A DNA stretch of 64,000 bases from Spongiibacteraceae bacterium. Lineage in GTDB: Bacteria; Pseudomonadota; Gammaproteobacteria; Pseudomonadales; Dasaniaceae. This document shows positions 1 to 8,754 of the stretch, one piece after another; position 1 is the first letter of the stretch, and the number at the start of each line of letters is the position of its first letter. A program made the position numbers and the translations under genes. The notes below the pieces were generated by a model. The model did no database searches. It was not told the DNA's origin and saw only the letters and a program-made list of their open reading frames with translations. Location: NCBI GenBank assembly GCA_028280715.1, contig JANQLG010000023.1:152061-216060 (forward strand), read 5' to 3'.

Positions 1-703
1 TTTGCATACTAAAGTGGGTAGTTAGGTGATGTTTTCGGGTCACGCCGTAAAGCGCAAGAGACAAAATTCCACACCTGGCCAGCACTGTTGCTATTGCTGC
101 ACCCTGGACGCCGAGGTCCAGCCCGAAAATCAGAATCGGGTCTAATACCGCATTAATGGCCCCGCCAAACAATGTTGTGTACATGGATAATTTGGCATCG
201 CCAGCTGCCCTGATAGCTGCTGATAGCGCCATGCCCGTAGCGAGGATCGGTAAAGAAGGTAGAACAATGTACAAAAAGTTTGTGCCGATCTCAGTCGCTT
301 CAGGGTCGGCACCTAATAATCGAAATAGAGCGGGTAAGTTCAAGCTGATTAAAACTGACAGGCTGCCGGTCAAACAAAAACCCAGTACTGCCACATTAAT
401 TACATAACGTCGTGCTTGCTCTGGCCGGTCTTGTCCTATGGAGCGTGATACCAATGCTCCCATAGAGATAGTGATGCCAATGCTCAGTGATACGGTAAAA
501 AAAGATATGCTGGTGGCAAATCCTACACCGGCTAATATTGCCTCACTGCCCAGCAGGCTGAGAAAGTACATATCCAGCAGGTCGACCAGAAAAATTCCTA
601 CCAGGCCGGCAGCGCTGGTCGACGTCATAACAAAAATATGCCGCAGGATAGGGCCATCAAGGAACTTTGCCTTAATGTCTTTTTTGTCAATCGCTTTATT
701 CAA
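1..703 (-). CDS. MATE family efflux transporter, N-terminal part (cut by window edge)
   Basis: The reverse strand is open from position 703 to the window edge, giving about 234 codons of a multi-spanning membrane protein. The visible part has the alternating hydrophobic segments of MATE (multidrug and toxin extrusion) cation antiporters, with family-like stretches such as GIFLVDLLDMYFLS near the start and AIRAAGDAKLSMY and GAINAVLDPILIFGLD further on. These proteins export organic cations or drugs in exchange for Na+ or H+ across the inner membrane. The first plausible start is a TTG at 703-701; an in-frame TAG lies seven codons upstream and no strong ribosome binding site is visible. Forward-strand frames here are antisense and are not genes. 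The substrate is unknown. Confidence 0.85.
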   Translation of the reverse strand, partial: MNKAIDKKDIKAKFLDGPILRHIFVMTSTSAAGLVGIFLVDLLDMYFLSLLGSEAILAGVGFATSISFFTVSLSIGITISMGALVSRSIGQDRPEQARRYVINVAVLGFCLTGSLSVLISLNLPALFRLLGADPEATEIGTNFLYIVLPSLPILATGMALSAAIRAAGDAKLSMYTTLFGGAINAVLDPILIFGLDLGVQGAAIATVLARCGILSLALYGVTRKHHLTTHFSMQ

Positions 704-893
704 GATGCGAACTCGTAGGAACTGCTAAATGGATAGATTGGCTTATCGGCGCCGCGCATCATAGCATGATTTGGTAGTTGTTATATTGATGTGGTTGATT
801 TTTGCTTGCCGGCGTTGAGTCCGGTTTCAATCGTGGTAAGCTTGATAAATCGTTGATGGGGTGAGACTGCAAAAGGGTTATTTAGTGTCAGTA

Positions 894-1079
894 ATGAGTA
901 AAAGAAGTAGTCATCCAGGTCGTAGCCACTCTAGAAATGCTCATAGAGAGCACTCCTCAAAGTCACAACGACATAACAAAAAAGATTGTCCACATTGTCG
1001 CCGAATGCGTTGGTTGCTCACATTCTTGATTTTGGCGACGATGACAGTGATTCTTTATCTGGATCAACTCGCCAATTAG
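894..1079 (+). CDS. Small basic protein with one C-terminal membrane segment
   Basis: Encodes 61 residues from the ATG at 894, or 72 from an in-frame GTG at 861. The N-terminal half is rich in Arg, His, Ser and Lys. It is followed by a CPHC motif and then a hydrophobic segment (LLTFLILATMTVILYL) that should span the inner membrane, leaving a very short far end. It sits 9 bp upstream of tmcA and probably shares its transcript. CPHC could bind a metal or form a disulfide. I do not recognise the family and assign no function. The start is uncertain because neither candidate has a good ribosome binding site. Confidence 0.5.
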   Translation: MSKRSSHPGRSHSRNAHREHSSKSQRHNKKDCPHCRRMRWLLTFLILATMTVILYLDQLAN

Positions 1080-1088
1080 GGAAACAGG

Positions 1089-3284
1089 TTGACCTCCAAC
1101 GATCCATATACTGAGGCAGTATTGTCGGTTCTGGCCTCAGCTCAAGCTAACTACCATCGTCATTTGCTGGTGGTATCTGGCGAAAGAGAATGGTCTCGTC
1201 AGTTTATTCAGAGTGTAGTTCAGCCTGAAAACTTTTCTGAAACCTTGTGGATCACAGATGCAGAGATTAATCAGCCAGTAGTTTCTGCGACACAAGCACA
1301 CCATCTATTAGGACGGCAAGTTGATTGTGTGATCTTTGATGCCTGGGCCGGATTGCATCCAGATGCGCTGGCGGTGGTTGCAGGTTTGATTAAAGGTGGT
1401 GGAGTATTGTTTTTGATGACGCCTCCGTTACATGAGTGGGAGGATTATGCCGACCCGGATTATCAACGTATGTTGGTCCACGCTTATTCATCCGAACAGG
1501 TTGCGGGGCGATTTATTCGGCATATCATTAACTCCTTTGAGTCTGACCAAATTACAGTACTTGATCAGCGCACATCTCCTGTAATCCATCAGCATTTATC
1601 TTCTTCAGCAGCACAACCCCCAACCCAAATAATTAATGATATTTATGCTACCGAAGATCAGCAGCTTGCAGTTAATGCAGTGATCAAAGTGTTAACAGGC
1701 CATAGCCGCAGGCCATTGGTGATGACGGCAGATCGTGGTCGTGGTAAGTCGGCGGCGTTGGGAATTGCCTGTGCAAAGATAATGAGTTCTGGGTGCTATC
1801 GCATCATCTTGACGGCTCCCAATAGGGATGCTGTGAATACGGTATTTGAACATTGCGCAAAAGTTTTAACGTTAGATCCATCCAATGATCACGTTAATAC
1901 GATGACATTTGGTGATGCCAGTCTGCAATTTGTCCCTGCCGATGAAATCATCAGGCTGCAACTTTCAGCTGATCTGCTATTAATCGATGAAGCCGCTGCA
2001 CTTCCCGTTCCTATTCTTGAAAAATTAGTGTCACGTCATAACCGATGTGTGTTTTCAACGACTGTTCATGGTTATGAAGGTACCGGAAGGGGCTTTGAAA
2101 TACGTTTTAAAAATATTCTCGAACAGCTAACGCCACAATGGCGATCGGTTGAACTCTCACAACCCGTTCGTTGGGCAGAAGGTGATCCTTTGGAGCGCTG
2201 GTTGTTTAAGGTGCTGTTATTAAATACTACAACAGTGCCTGCTGAATCCATTCAGGATGTATTGCCCAGTCAGTGTATAACGGAAGAATTAAATCGTGAT
2301 GAGTTGGTAAGGGATAATCGTCTTCTAAACGAATTATTTGGTTTGTTGGTTGTTGCTCATTATCAAACTTCTCCATCGGATTTGAGGAGTTTGTTGGATG
2401 GCCCCAATATCAGGGTTTGGTGTAGTCGCTATCAAGGACATATCGTTGCGGCAGCCATTATTGCTGCTGAAGGTGGAATGGATGATCAATTAGCAGATGC
2501 TATTACCCGAGGTGAGAGAAGGCCTAGGGGGCATTTGCTACCGCAAACATTAGCGTCGCATTGTGGATTTAATAGGGCACCTATACTTCGATATCAGCGC
2601 GTCATTCGTATTGCTGTGCATCCGTCGCTGGTTAGAAGAGGATTCGGTGCGCAGCTATTTAACACTATAATTGCTCAGGCCAGACGGGAACACTATGATT
2701 TTGTTGGCTCCAGTTTTGCGGCGACAGCTGACGTGCTTGCCTTTTGGAATAGCTTACAGTGTATACCCGTAAGGTTAGGAGTACGTAGAGATGCCAATAG
2801 TGGATGTCATTCGGTAATGGTGTTGTCGGCTTTATCGATAGAGGCAGATAGTGTATTGACGTCAGTATGTAAACGATTTACTGAGCATTTTTACAGAGGG
2901 TTAGAGAATATATTCAAGGACTTGGATGCGGAGTTAGTCATAATGTTGTTGGATTCCCTGCCGATAGGTGATGAATCCATGAATAATCAGGACTGGAAAG
3001 ATATCATGTATTTTGCTGAAGGCCGTCGACAATTTGAAGTCACACACATTCCATTGTGGCAATTTGTATGTTGTATGCTGACGCAGGAGCGTCACAGAAA
3101 ACGATTGTCATTTATTCAGCAGAGCCTATTGGTGAAAAGAGTTTTACAGTATCAATCGGTATCAGTTATCTCAGAGCACTTTGGTTTTACGGGCAAAAAG
3201 CAAGTGTTGAGTGAATTGCGCAGCGCTATTAAAACACTGTATGAATCCGCAAAATCCGCTAATGCTCAGGTAGGTGATCAATAA
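1089..3284 (+). CDS. tmcA: tRNA(Met) cytidine acetyltransferase TmcA
   Basis: Acetylates N4 of the wobble cytidine C34 of elongator tRNA(Met), using acetyl-CoA with ATP/GTP hydrolysis, which prevents misreading of AUA codons. Domains appear in the family order: an N-terminal DUF1726-type region, a RecA-like helicase core with Walker A DRGRGKSA (about residues 214-221) and a Walker B-like LIDEAAALP (about 296-304), a GNAT acetyltransferase segment with RVIRIAVHPSLVRRGFGAQL (about 505-524), and a C-terminal tRNA-binding tail. Its 731 residues make it slightly longer than the E. coli protein (about 670). The start is a TTG preceded by an AGG-containing leader. The stop lies 2 bp before the phosphopantetheinyl transferase gene. 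Confidence 0.93.
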   Translation: MTSNDPYTEAVLSVLASAQANYHRHLLVVSGEREWSRQFIQSVVQPENFSETLWITDAEINQPVVSATQAHHLLGRQVDCVIFDAWAGLHPDALAVVAGLIKGGGVLFLMTPPLHEWEDYADPDYQRMLVHAYSSEQVAGRFIRHIINSFESDQITVLDQRTSPVIHQHLSSSAAQPPTQIINDIYATEDQQLAVNAVIKVLTGHSRRPLVMTADRGRGKSAALGIACAKIMSSGCYRIILTAPNRDAVNTVFEHCAKVLTLDPSNDHVNTMTFGDASLQFVPADEIIRLQLSADLLLIDEAAALPVPILEKLVSRHNRCVFSTTVHGYEGTGRGFEIRFKNILEQLTPQWRSVELSQPVRWAEGDPLERWLFKVLLLNTTTVPAESIQDVLPSQCITEELNRDELVRDNRLLNELFGLLVVAHYQTSPSDLRSLLDGPNIRVWCSRYQGHIVAAAIIAAEGGMDDQLADAITRGERRPRGHLLPQTLASHCGFNRAPILRYQRVIRIAVHPSLVRRGFGAQLFNTIIAQARREHYDFVGSSFAATADVLAFWNSLQCIPVRLGVRRDANSGCHSVMVLSALSIEADSVLTSVCKRFTEHFYRGLENIFKDLDAELVIMLLDSLPIGDESMNNQDWKDIMYFAEGRRQFEVTHIPLWQFVCCMLTQERHRKRLSFIQQSLLVKRVLQYQSVSVISEHFGFTGKKQVLSELRSAIKTLYESAKSANAQVGDQ

Positions 3285-3286
3285 AT

Positions 3287-4078
3287 ATGAATCGAGAAGT
3301 GGTAGTTGATGATAATGAGATTCATCTTTATTTAGCAGATGTAGAAAGCGTCACTTCTGACTTGTTTGAAAGATATCGTGCAATTCTGTCCCCGGAGGAG
3401 TTGGAGCGAAATGAGCGATACCGATTTCAACACAGTAAAAATACTGATTTACTGGCTCGGGCCATTACCCGAACTACATTATCAAAATATGCTCCATTTC
3501 AACCGGAAGAGTGGCAATTTATTAAGGGCGAGCATGGTAAACCGGAAATCGCTAATCCAAATGTTTCACTGCGCTTTAATCTAAGTCATACCAGGCGCTA
3601 TGTTGCTCTAGCGGTGACTAAAACTTTTGACATTGGTGTCGATATTGAATGTATTGAACGAAACAATGACGTGCTGTCGATAGCAGAGCATTATTTTGCA
3701 GAACAGGAATTGAACGACCTTTTTCAGTTGCCGGCACGAAGCCAGGAAGATCGATTTTTCGACTACTGGACATTGAAAGAAGCGTATATGAAAGCCAGAG
3801 GAGAAGGATTGGCTTTAGGATTGGGAAATTTTAGTTTTATGCTTAGGCAATCGAAGCCAATAACCATTAGTTTTAATCAATCATTGGTGGATCAAGCCAA
3901 AGACTGGCTCTTTTGGTTAAGTAGCCTAACAATTGATCATCGTTTGGCATTAGCCTTTAGACATAGAAATCAATTAAATGCGAAAGACCAGAATGTTGTT
4001 AAGTTGACCATTTATGATGTGATTCCGTTTGCAGGGAATAACGATAAGCAAGATCAACAAATAGTGTTAGGTTGGTAG
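3287..4078 (+). CDS. 4'-phosphopantetheinyl transferase (Sfp/AcpT type)
   Basis: Transfers 4'-phosphopantetheine from CoA to a conserved serine of carrier proteins, in the cytoplasm. The signature of the superfamily is present: GVDIE (about residues 117-121) followed some 40 residues later by WTLKEAYMKARG (about 160-171), which hold the Mg-binding acidic residues and the catalytic Lys/Glu. An upstream FNLSHT motif contacts CoA in this family. At 263 residues it is Sfp-like rather than the shorter AcpS type. It starts 2 bp after tmcA, with AGGTGA upstream as a plausible ribosome binding site. No polyketide, peptide synthetase or fatty-acid synthase gene lies in the window, so its carrier protein is elsewhere. 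Confidence 0.88.
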   Translation: MNREVVVDDNEIHLYLADVESVTSDLFERYRAILSPEELERNERYRFQHSKNTDLLARAITRTTLSKYAPFQPEEWQFIKGEHGKPEIANPNVSLRFNLSHTRRYVALAVTKTFDIGVDIECIERNNDVLSIAEHYFAEQELNDLFQLPARSQEDRFFDYWTLKEAYMKARGEGLALGLGNFSFMLRQSKPITISFNQSLVDQAKDWLFWLSSLTIDHRLALAFRHRNQLNAKDQNVVKLTIYDVIPFAGNNDKQDQQIVLGW

Positions 4079-4188
4079 TGTTTTAATTTGTTAAAAGATA
4101 TTAATGAGTTGGAAAAGATATAAATAAGGACAAATATGTGCCGTTGGCCTGAAAAAATAGCTTTGTCTAAATTAACTTAACGTATTTT

Positions 4189-7100
4189 ATGCCCGATTTA
4201 GATCAGTCAAAGAGTTCTGCTTCTATCCAGCGTTGTCATGCGACAATTTTGTTTGCTGACATTAGCGGGTCAACACGGCTTGCAGAATTAACTGATCCAG
4301 AAAGCTTAGCCAATATTCTTCAACATGTACGCCAAATGGCTGATGCTGTTATATCTCAATACGGTGGTGTCATTAACCAGTTTTATGGTGATGGTGTCTT
4401 GGCCGCATTTGGTTATCCTGTTCCACATGAAAATGATGTATTGCATGCAACTGAAGCTGCGCTCAAATTGCATGAAGCTATTGCTCAATTACCAGTAGAA
4501 CATCTGCTTCCCAATGGTTTCAAGTTGCAGTTGCATACCGGAGTACATGCTGGGCTGATGGTAGTTCAGGAAGGTGATAGGTTGCAGGGGCAGTATAAGC
4601 TTTATGGCGATGCGCTTAATACCGCCGCTCGATTAGCTGATGCTGCTGAGGCGGGGGAAACATTTGCTAGCGCTGTAACCTTAAGAGGGGTGTTACCTTA
4701 TTTTAATTGCGAGCCTGTTGATCCCTTGTCGTTAAAAGGAAAATCGCAACCTCTGGAAGCATTTAAAGTTATCAGTCGATCTGATATTAGTACGCGATTT
4801 GAAGCTAGTAAAATAAGAGGGTTATCACCATTTATTGGCAGACAAAAGGAAATTGAGCAACTTAACAGTTTACTGAGTTCGGCGTTTGCAGGAAGCATGC
4901 AATTAGTGATTGTTCATGGTGCTGCTGGCCTTGGAAAAACTCGATTAATAGAGGAGTTTTTAAATCATATACCTTCATCCAAAAATAGTATTTTTCGTGC
5001 CTATTGCCAAAGCGATACTTCGGCTGTTCCCCTGCAGCCTTTTATTCAAATACTTCATCAAATTTTTCGAGTGGAGCCGTCTGATCATACAGAAGAAACC
5101 ATTGAGCTGGTTAGACAGCAGCTTAATAAATTGGATAGTGATTTAATAAAGTACGATAAGGATTTGTCAAGATTGCTCTCCTTGAGTGAACCCGGTAATG
5201 ATGAAGAACAATCTCGACACTATTTAAAATTTCTGATTTCTCTTTCGAAAGTATTAGCAACTAAAGAGCCAGTATTTATTTTTATCGATGACTGGCATTG
5301 GGCAGATGATGCCTCCAGGCAAGTACTCGGTACTTTGGTTCAAGAGTTGAAAGATTTGCCGGTATTTATCGTATTGTCTTCGCGGCATGAAGAACTAAGT
5401 GACAGTATGTTAAAAGCTTTTAAATTGTCACTAAGTCCGCTGTCTTACGAAGAAACATTGAAGGCAATTGATAATATTTTTCCCGATGCTTCTCTGTGGG
5501 GATGGGAGCAAGCGATTTTTGAACGTTCAGGCGGTAATGTTTTATTTGTAGAAGAACTTTGTCAAACCATACAGGCTGATTTAAATACTCAGCAGAATAT
5601 TAAAGATATTAGTCATGTGCCTGCTACATTGTATGGTTTAATTGAATCAAGGATGGATCGACTTCAGGATGAGCATAGCAAGTTGGTCAAAAGTGCTTCT
5701 GTGATTGGTATCATTGTTCCTACCTGGTTATTGGAAAGACTAATCGGTTATCAATTATCAGAGGATATTCTGAGCGAATTAGCACACCACGATTTGCTCT
5801 ATCAAAAAGATGACAATGCATTTCTGCAATTTAAGCATGGATTGACACGTGATGTTATTTATCAGTCAGTAAGTTTGCATGAGCGGAGAGCATTGCATCT
5901 CAGGATTGCGGCTATTTTGGAGGAGGAGACCAATGCCCAGGGTAGTGATGAGTTTTATGAGGCGTTGGCATCGCATTATTTTTCCGCCGGTGAAAATATA
6001 AAAGCCTCTCAATATGCCGAGTTCGCTGGAGATAAAGCCTCTGCTTCCAGAGCGCTAGATCGCGCCAGAATTCAATACCAGCTTGCACTTGAGGCATTGG
6101 AGATGGTCGCTGAAGAGGATGCTTATTATCAACGCTGGAATAAAATTGTGGAGAAGTTGGGGTGGACTTGTGTTTTTGACCCTCATAATGATCAAACCGA
6201 AATATTAGAAAAGGCAGTAGAGCTTGCTAGGCAACATAAGAATAGTGTTAGTTTGGCTAAGTCTGAATATTGGTTAAGTTATATTTATTACGCGTTAGGT
6301 GATTCGAAGAAAGCAATTTTATACTCAGAGCATTCTTTCAATATAGCAAAAAAGATTAATGATAGAGGTTTGATTATTCATTCATTATCAGTTCTGGCCC
6401 AGGCTCGTGCTACGGCTTGTGATTATGATCGAGCGCTGAATGATTTTGATGAGGTAATGCGTTTACGAGGTTATAAATCCAACTCTAATAAAATTTCTAT
6501 TGGTTCGGCATTTGGGTTAGCCTGTAAAGCAACTGTTTGTGCCGATATGGGGTATTTTGATCAAGCTCATTATTATTTTGACCAGGCCAAGTTGGGGTTA
6601 ATTGCGGAGAAGTCTGAAGTTGAAGGTTCTGTGTTGGCTCTACAGACGGCCGTTTACATATGGCAGGGTCGTTGGCATGAGGCCAGTAACGTGGCGATGC
6701 AAGCACAGGAAGTAGCAAGCGCAATAACTAATACCTATGTCTTTGCGCAAGGGCAATCGCAGGATGGTTATGCTAAGTGGAAGTTGCAAAGAGATCGTGA
6801 TGGGGTAGCCTGTTTACTAAGTGCTACCGAGTGGTTGGAACATAATGGTAAGGAATTGTTTGTATCTTTAAATTACGGTCAATTAGCTGATTGTTATGCA
6901 GAGAGTGGTGAGTTGGCACTTGCAAGAAAGTTTGCTGCGAGAGCACTCATGCGAGCACGTAAACAGGATTATCTTGGGCTTGGCACGGCTTTTAGGGCAT
7001 TAGCGAAAGTTACATTAAAAGATGGAAATGTGCTTCTGTCAGAAAGGTATATGCGTCATGCGTTTCGTGCCGCTGAGATAAGGCAGTCGCGTCACGAAAA

Positions 7101-7257
7101 GGCGACTAATCTATTGTGTCAGGCCGAATTGTGTGGCATCAATGGTGATGTCGAGCAGGCGATTACACTGTTGAATCAAGCTCATACAGAATTTGATGCT
7201 ATGCAAATGCTTTGGCATGGTCAGCAGGCCCAACAGTTGCTGGACCAGTTGATATAA
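4189..7257 (+). CDS. Class III nucleotide cyclase - AAA ATPase - TPR signalling protein
   Basis: A 1022-residue cytoplasmic protein in three parts. Residues about 15-190 form a class III adenylate/guanylate cyclase catalytic domain. Both metal-binding aspartates are visible (D24 in FADISGST and the Asp of FYGDGVLAAFG near 67), as is the transition-state motif GDALNTAARL near 140. Residues about 215-480 form an AAA/STAND-type ATPase with Walker A GAAGLGKTR (about 244-252) and Walker B FIFIDDWHWADD. The remainder is helical TPR-like repeats. In this architecture, ligand or protein binding to the TPR/ATPase part is thought to control cyclase activity. cAMP versus cGMP specificity is not decidable by eye. 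A CRP-type regulator lies 670 bp downstream. Confidence 0.9.
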   Translation: MPDLDQSKSSASIQRCHATILFADISGSTRLAELTDPESLANILQHVRQMADAVISQYGGVINQFYGDGVLAAFGYPVPHENDVLHATEAALKLHEAIAQLPVEHLLPNGFKLQLHTGVHAGLMVVQEGDRLQGQYKLYGDALNTAARLADAAEAGETFASAVTLRGVLPYFNCEPVDPLSLKGKSQPLEAFKVISRSDISTRFEASKIRGLSPFIGRQKEIEQLNSLLSSAFAGSMQLVIVHGAAGLGKTRLIEEFLNHIPSSKNSIFRAYCQSDTSAVPLQPFIQILHQIFRVEPSDHTEETIELVRQQLNKLDSDLIKYDKDLSRLLSLSEPGNDEEQSRHYLKFLISLSKVLATKEPVFIFIDDWHWADDASRQVLGTLVQELKDLPVFIVLSSRHEELSDSMLKAFKLSLSPLSYEETLKAIDNIFPDASLWGWEQAIFERSGGNVLFVEELCQTIQADLNTQQNIKDISHVPATLYGLIESRMDRLQDEHSKLVKSASVIGIIVPTWLLERLIGYQLSEDILSELAHHDLLYQKDDNAFLQFKHGLTRDVIYQSVSLHERRALHLRIAAILEEETNAQGSDEFYEALASHYFSAGENIKASQYAEFAGDKASASRALDRARIQYQLALEALEMVAEEDAYYQRWNKIVEKLGWTCVFDPHNDQTEILEKAVELARQHKNSVSLAKSEYWLSYIYYALGDSKKAILYSEHSFNIAKKINDRGLIIHSLSVLAQARATACDYDRALNDFDEVMRLRGYKSNSNKISIGSAFGLACKATVCADMGYFDQAHYYFDQAKLGLIAEKSEVEGSVLALQTAVYIWQGRWHEASNVAMQAQEVASAITNTYVFAQGQSQDGYAKWKLQRDRDGVACLLSATEWLEHNGKELFVSLNYGQLADCYAESGELALARKFAARALMRARKQDYLGLGTAFRALAKVTLKDGNVLLSERYMRHAFRAAEIRQSRHEKATNLLCQAELCGINGDVEQAITLLNQAHTEFDAMQMLWHGQQAQQLLDQLI

Positions 7258-7448
7258 ACTTGTTGCGCCTTAACACTGTTTAAGTGCCAATGAAATGTTC
7301 GTACTTTTCAAAATCATGCCTGCCACCATGCCGAAAATACCTATTACTAATGTGGTGCCTGGGTTGGGTCAGGAGATATTATGGGAGTTGAAGCGGTTAG
7401 CGAACTCCACTGATTAAATTATGAGAAATTTTTCTGAAGGAAGCAGGC

Positions 7449-7619
7449 TTATTTTTTATCAATAATCATTCGATAAGTCTTTGCTCTTTTCTTCTCTCTT
7501 TTGATCACCGGAATAGATTGCGCAAACTGATTTTGCGCGGCAGTTTCTTTTTCTTTGTTATTGCTGAGATGTGAAAAAAGGTGGGTTTGCGTGATGGTTT
7601 TTTTCCTGGTTGCCAGCAT
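7449..7619 (-). CDS. Possible small Lys-rich protein (56 aa)
   Basis: Reverse-strand frame of 56 residues starting MLATRKKTITQTHLF and ending RMIIDKK, rich in Lys, Arg, Gln and Asn with no membrane segment. The start codon follows AAGGA with an 8-nt spacer, a good ribosome binding site. Its leader (7620-7740) is packed with GGA motifs, one of which coincides with the ribosome binding site, so CsrA/RsmA control of translation is plausible. It is divergent from the CRP-type gene. No family is recognised. The frame may be fortuitous and the transcript may act as RNA. Confidence 0.4.
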   Translation of the reverse strand: MLATRKKTITQTHLFSHLSNNKEKETAAQNQFAQSIPVIKREKKRAKTYRMIIDKK

Positions 7620-7740
7620 GAGTCTATTCCTTTTTCGTTAGGTCCTATTCCTTGTTCCTTGTCGAGATATACAGTCCTTATTGTTACAGTTTGTTAGTTA
7701 GATATTATTAGTTGGACATTCCTTGTCCATTTGCTTCCTT
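7604..7740 (-). ncRNA. GGA-rich leader or small RNA, candidate CsrA/RsmA target
   Basis: On the reverse strand this stretch holds nine GGA triplets in about 135 nt (complement positions 7604, 7628, 7643, 7649, 7656, 7675, 7720, 7726 and 7736), against one on the forward strand. One forms a perfect hairpin, GGACA-AGGAA-TGTCC (7714-7728), with AGGA in the loop. That is the geometry of known CsrA/RsmA sites. It may be the 5' leader of the 56-residue frame or an independent RNA. Ends are approximate; no promoter or terminator is defined. Confidence 0.4.
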
Positions 7741-7756
7741 GAAATCAGTCAATGTG

Positions 7757-7772
7757 AGTGAAACAGTTCACT
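7757..7772. promoter_or_regulatory. CRP-like palindrome AGTGAA-N4-TTCACT
   Basis: Perfect inverted repeat whose core is GTGA-N6-TCAC, the spacing of CRP-family operators. It lies in the divergent control region between the GGA-rich reverse transcript and the CRP-type gene, 42 bp from a second, fuller site. Confidence 0.5.
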
Positions 7773-7814
7773 CTATTTAACGAATTTAGCATGACTCAAT
7801 AGTTTGCTATTGTA

Positions 7815-7830
7815 TGTGATAAAACTCACA
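7815..7830. promoter_or_regulatory. Consensus CRP-like site TGTGA-N6-TCACA
   Basis: An exact match to the Escherichia coli CRP consensus half-sites with the correct 6-bp spacer, centred about 106 bp upstream of the CRP-type gene. That regulator keeps the R-E-x-V-x-R recognition-helix residues that read TGTGA, so autoregulation is the simplest reading. Confidence 0.65.
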
Positions 7831-7928
7831 CCTAAGTTTTATTTGCCAATAGAGCTGGTTTGATACTCAATCATCGGGTATAAGTTGTTCTAATCAGACA
7901 GATAAAAAGATTTATAAAATATATCGCA

Positions 7929-8627
7929 ATGCAAACAGTTAATAGGCACGTTTTATCAACAATTAAAGCATTTCAAGCACTGGATAAGACTTCATTGGAA
8001 GATATAGCGCAGCATTGTGTAATGCGGAATTTTGCTGCTGGTGAGACGATTATTTCCTATCAGGAGCTTTCGACAACAGTCTTTTTTTTGGTGTCTGGGT
8101 CTGTCAAGGCTACCATGTTTACACCACAGGGACGCGAGATATCCTATCAAGAATTACAGCCAGGTGAGATGTTTGGTGAGTTGGCAGCACTGGATCATAT
8201 GCCCAGATCTACTTCCGTTATAGCGATAGGGGATGTGAGTCTGATATCGGTGGGCGGAGAGGCGTTCATGCAAATTCTTTCAAGTTATCCTGGCATTGCG
8301 CAGCAGACTTTGAAGAAAATGGCAGGCGTAATACGTTTTCTCTGTGATCGAGTTTATAACTACGGGGCTCTAGACGTAAATAACAGGATCAGACAGGAGC
8401 TTTGTCGTTTAGCTGCTGATTATGGTGAGGTTGAAGACGGACAGCCTGAAGCTATTGTGATTTCCAGTATGCCGAAACAGCAAGAGCTGGCAAATCGCCT
8501 GGCAACGCATAGAGAGGCTGTCTCACGTGAACTCAGGTCACTGGAAAAGGCCGGTATCATCGAAAAGCGAAAGGGGCAGATAGTGATTTATGATCTTAAG
8601 CGCCTTGAACAGCTGGTTAATAATTAG
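7929..8627 (+). CDS. Crp/Fnr family transcriptional regulator, CRP-like DNA recognition
   Basis: A 232-residue cytoplasmic regulator. The N-terminal cyclic-nucleotide-binding fold contains FGELAALDHMPRSTSV. Its GEL and RS align with the phosphate-cassette residues that hold cAMP in E. coli CRP. The C-helix residues equivalent to CRP Thr127/Ser128 appear to be Leu/Cys, so ligand choice is uncertain. No FNR-type N-terminal cysteine cluster is present. The C-terminal winged helix has HREAVSRELRSLEKAGII, keeping Arg, Glu and Arg at the positions that contact TGTGA. Upstream are two CRP-like palindromes; downstream lies a GGA-rich RNA candidate. A class III cyclase gene nearby could supply the ligand. 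Confidence 0.9.
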   Translation: MQTVNRHVLSTIKAFQALDKTSLEDIAQHCVMRNFAAGETIISYQELSTTVFFLVSGSVKATMFTPQGREISYQELQPGEMFGELAALDHMPRSTSVIAIGDVSLISVGGEAFMQILSSYPGIAQQTLKKMAGVIRFLCDRVYNYGALDVNNRIRQELCRLAADYGEVEDGQPEAIVISSMPKQQELANRLATHREAVSRELRSLEKAGIIEKRKGQIVIYDLKRLEQLVNN

Positions 8628-8697
8628 TCGTTAATGGTTTCTCTAGTCTTCCATGACTTCTTCCATTACTAGTGGATAACCCAGTAATTTATTCTGG

Positions 8698-8713
8698 TGT
8701 GGCATTTCTCACA
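8698..8713. promoter_or_regulatory. CRP-like site TGTGG-N6-TCACA
   Basis: Nine of ten consensus half-site bases match, with a 6-bp spacer. It is located about 60-70 bp before the first GGA motif of the downstream RNA candidate, a distance suitable for class I or II activation of that RNA. Confidence 0.4.
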
Positions 8714-8754
8714 TACCCTCCATCGTAGCTTTGTTACTTTTTACCTGTGGCTGA

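Noticed and set aside
156..728. Two forward-strand frames at the left edge
   Set aside because: They are antisense to a continuous reverse-strand MATE frame with clear family motifs and have no such motifs themselves.
7858..7875. FNR-type box (TTGAT-N4-ATCAA)
   Set aside because: TTGAT is followed by AATCA instead of ATCAA, and the regulator lacks an FNR cysteine cluster.
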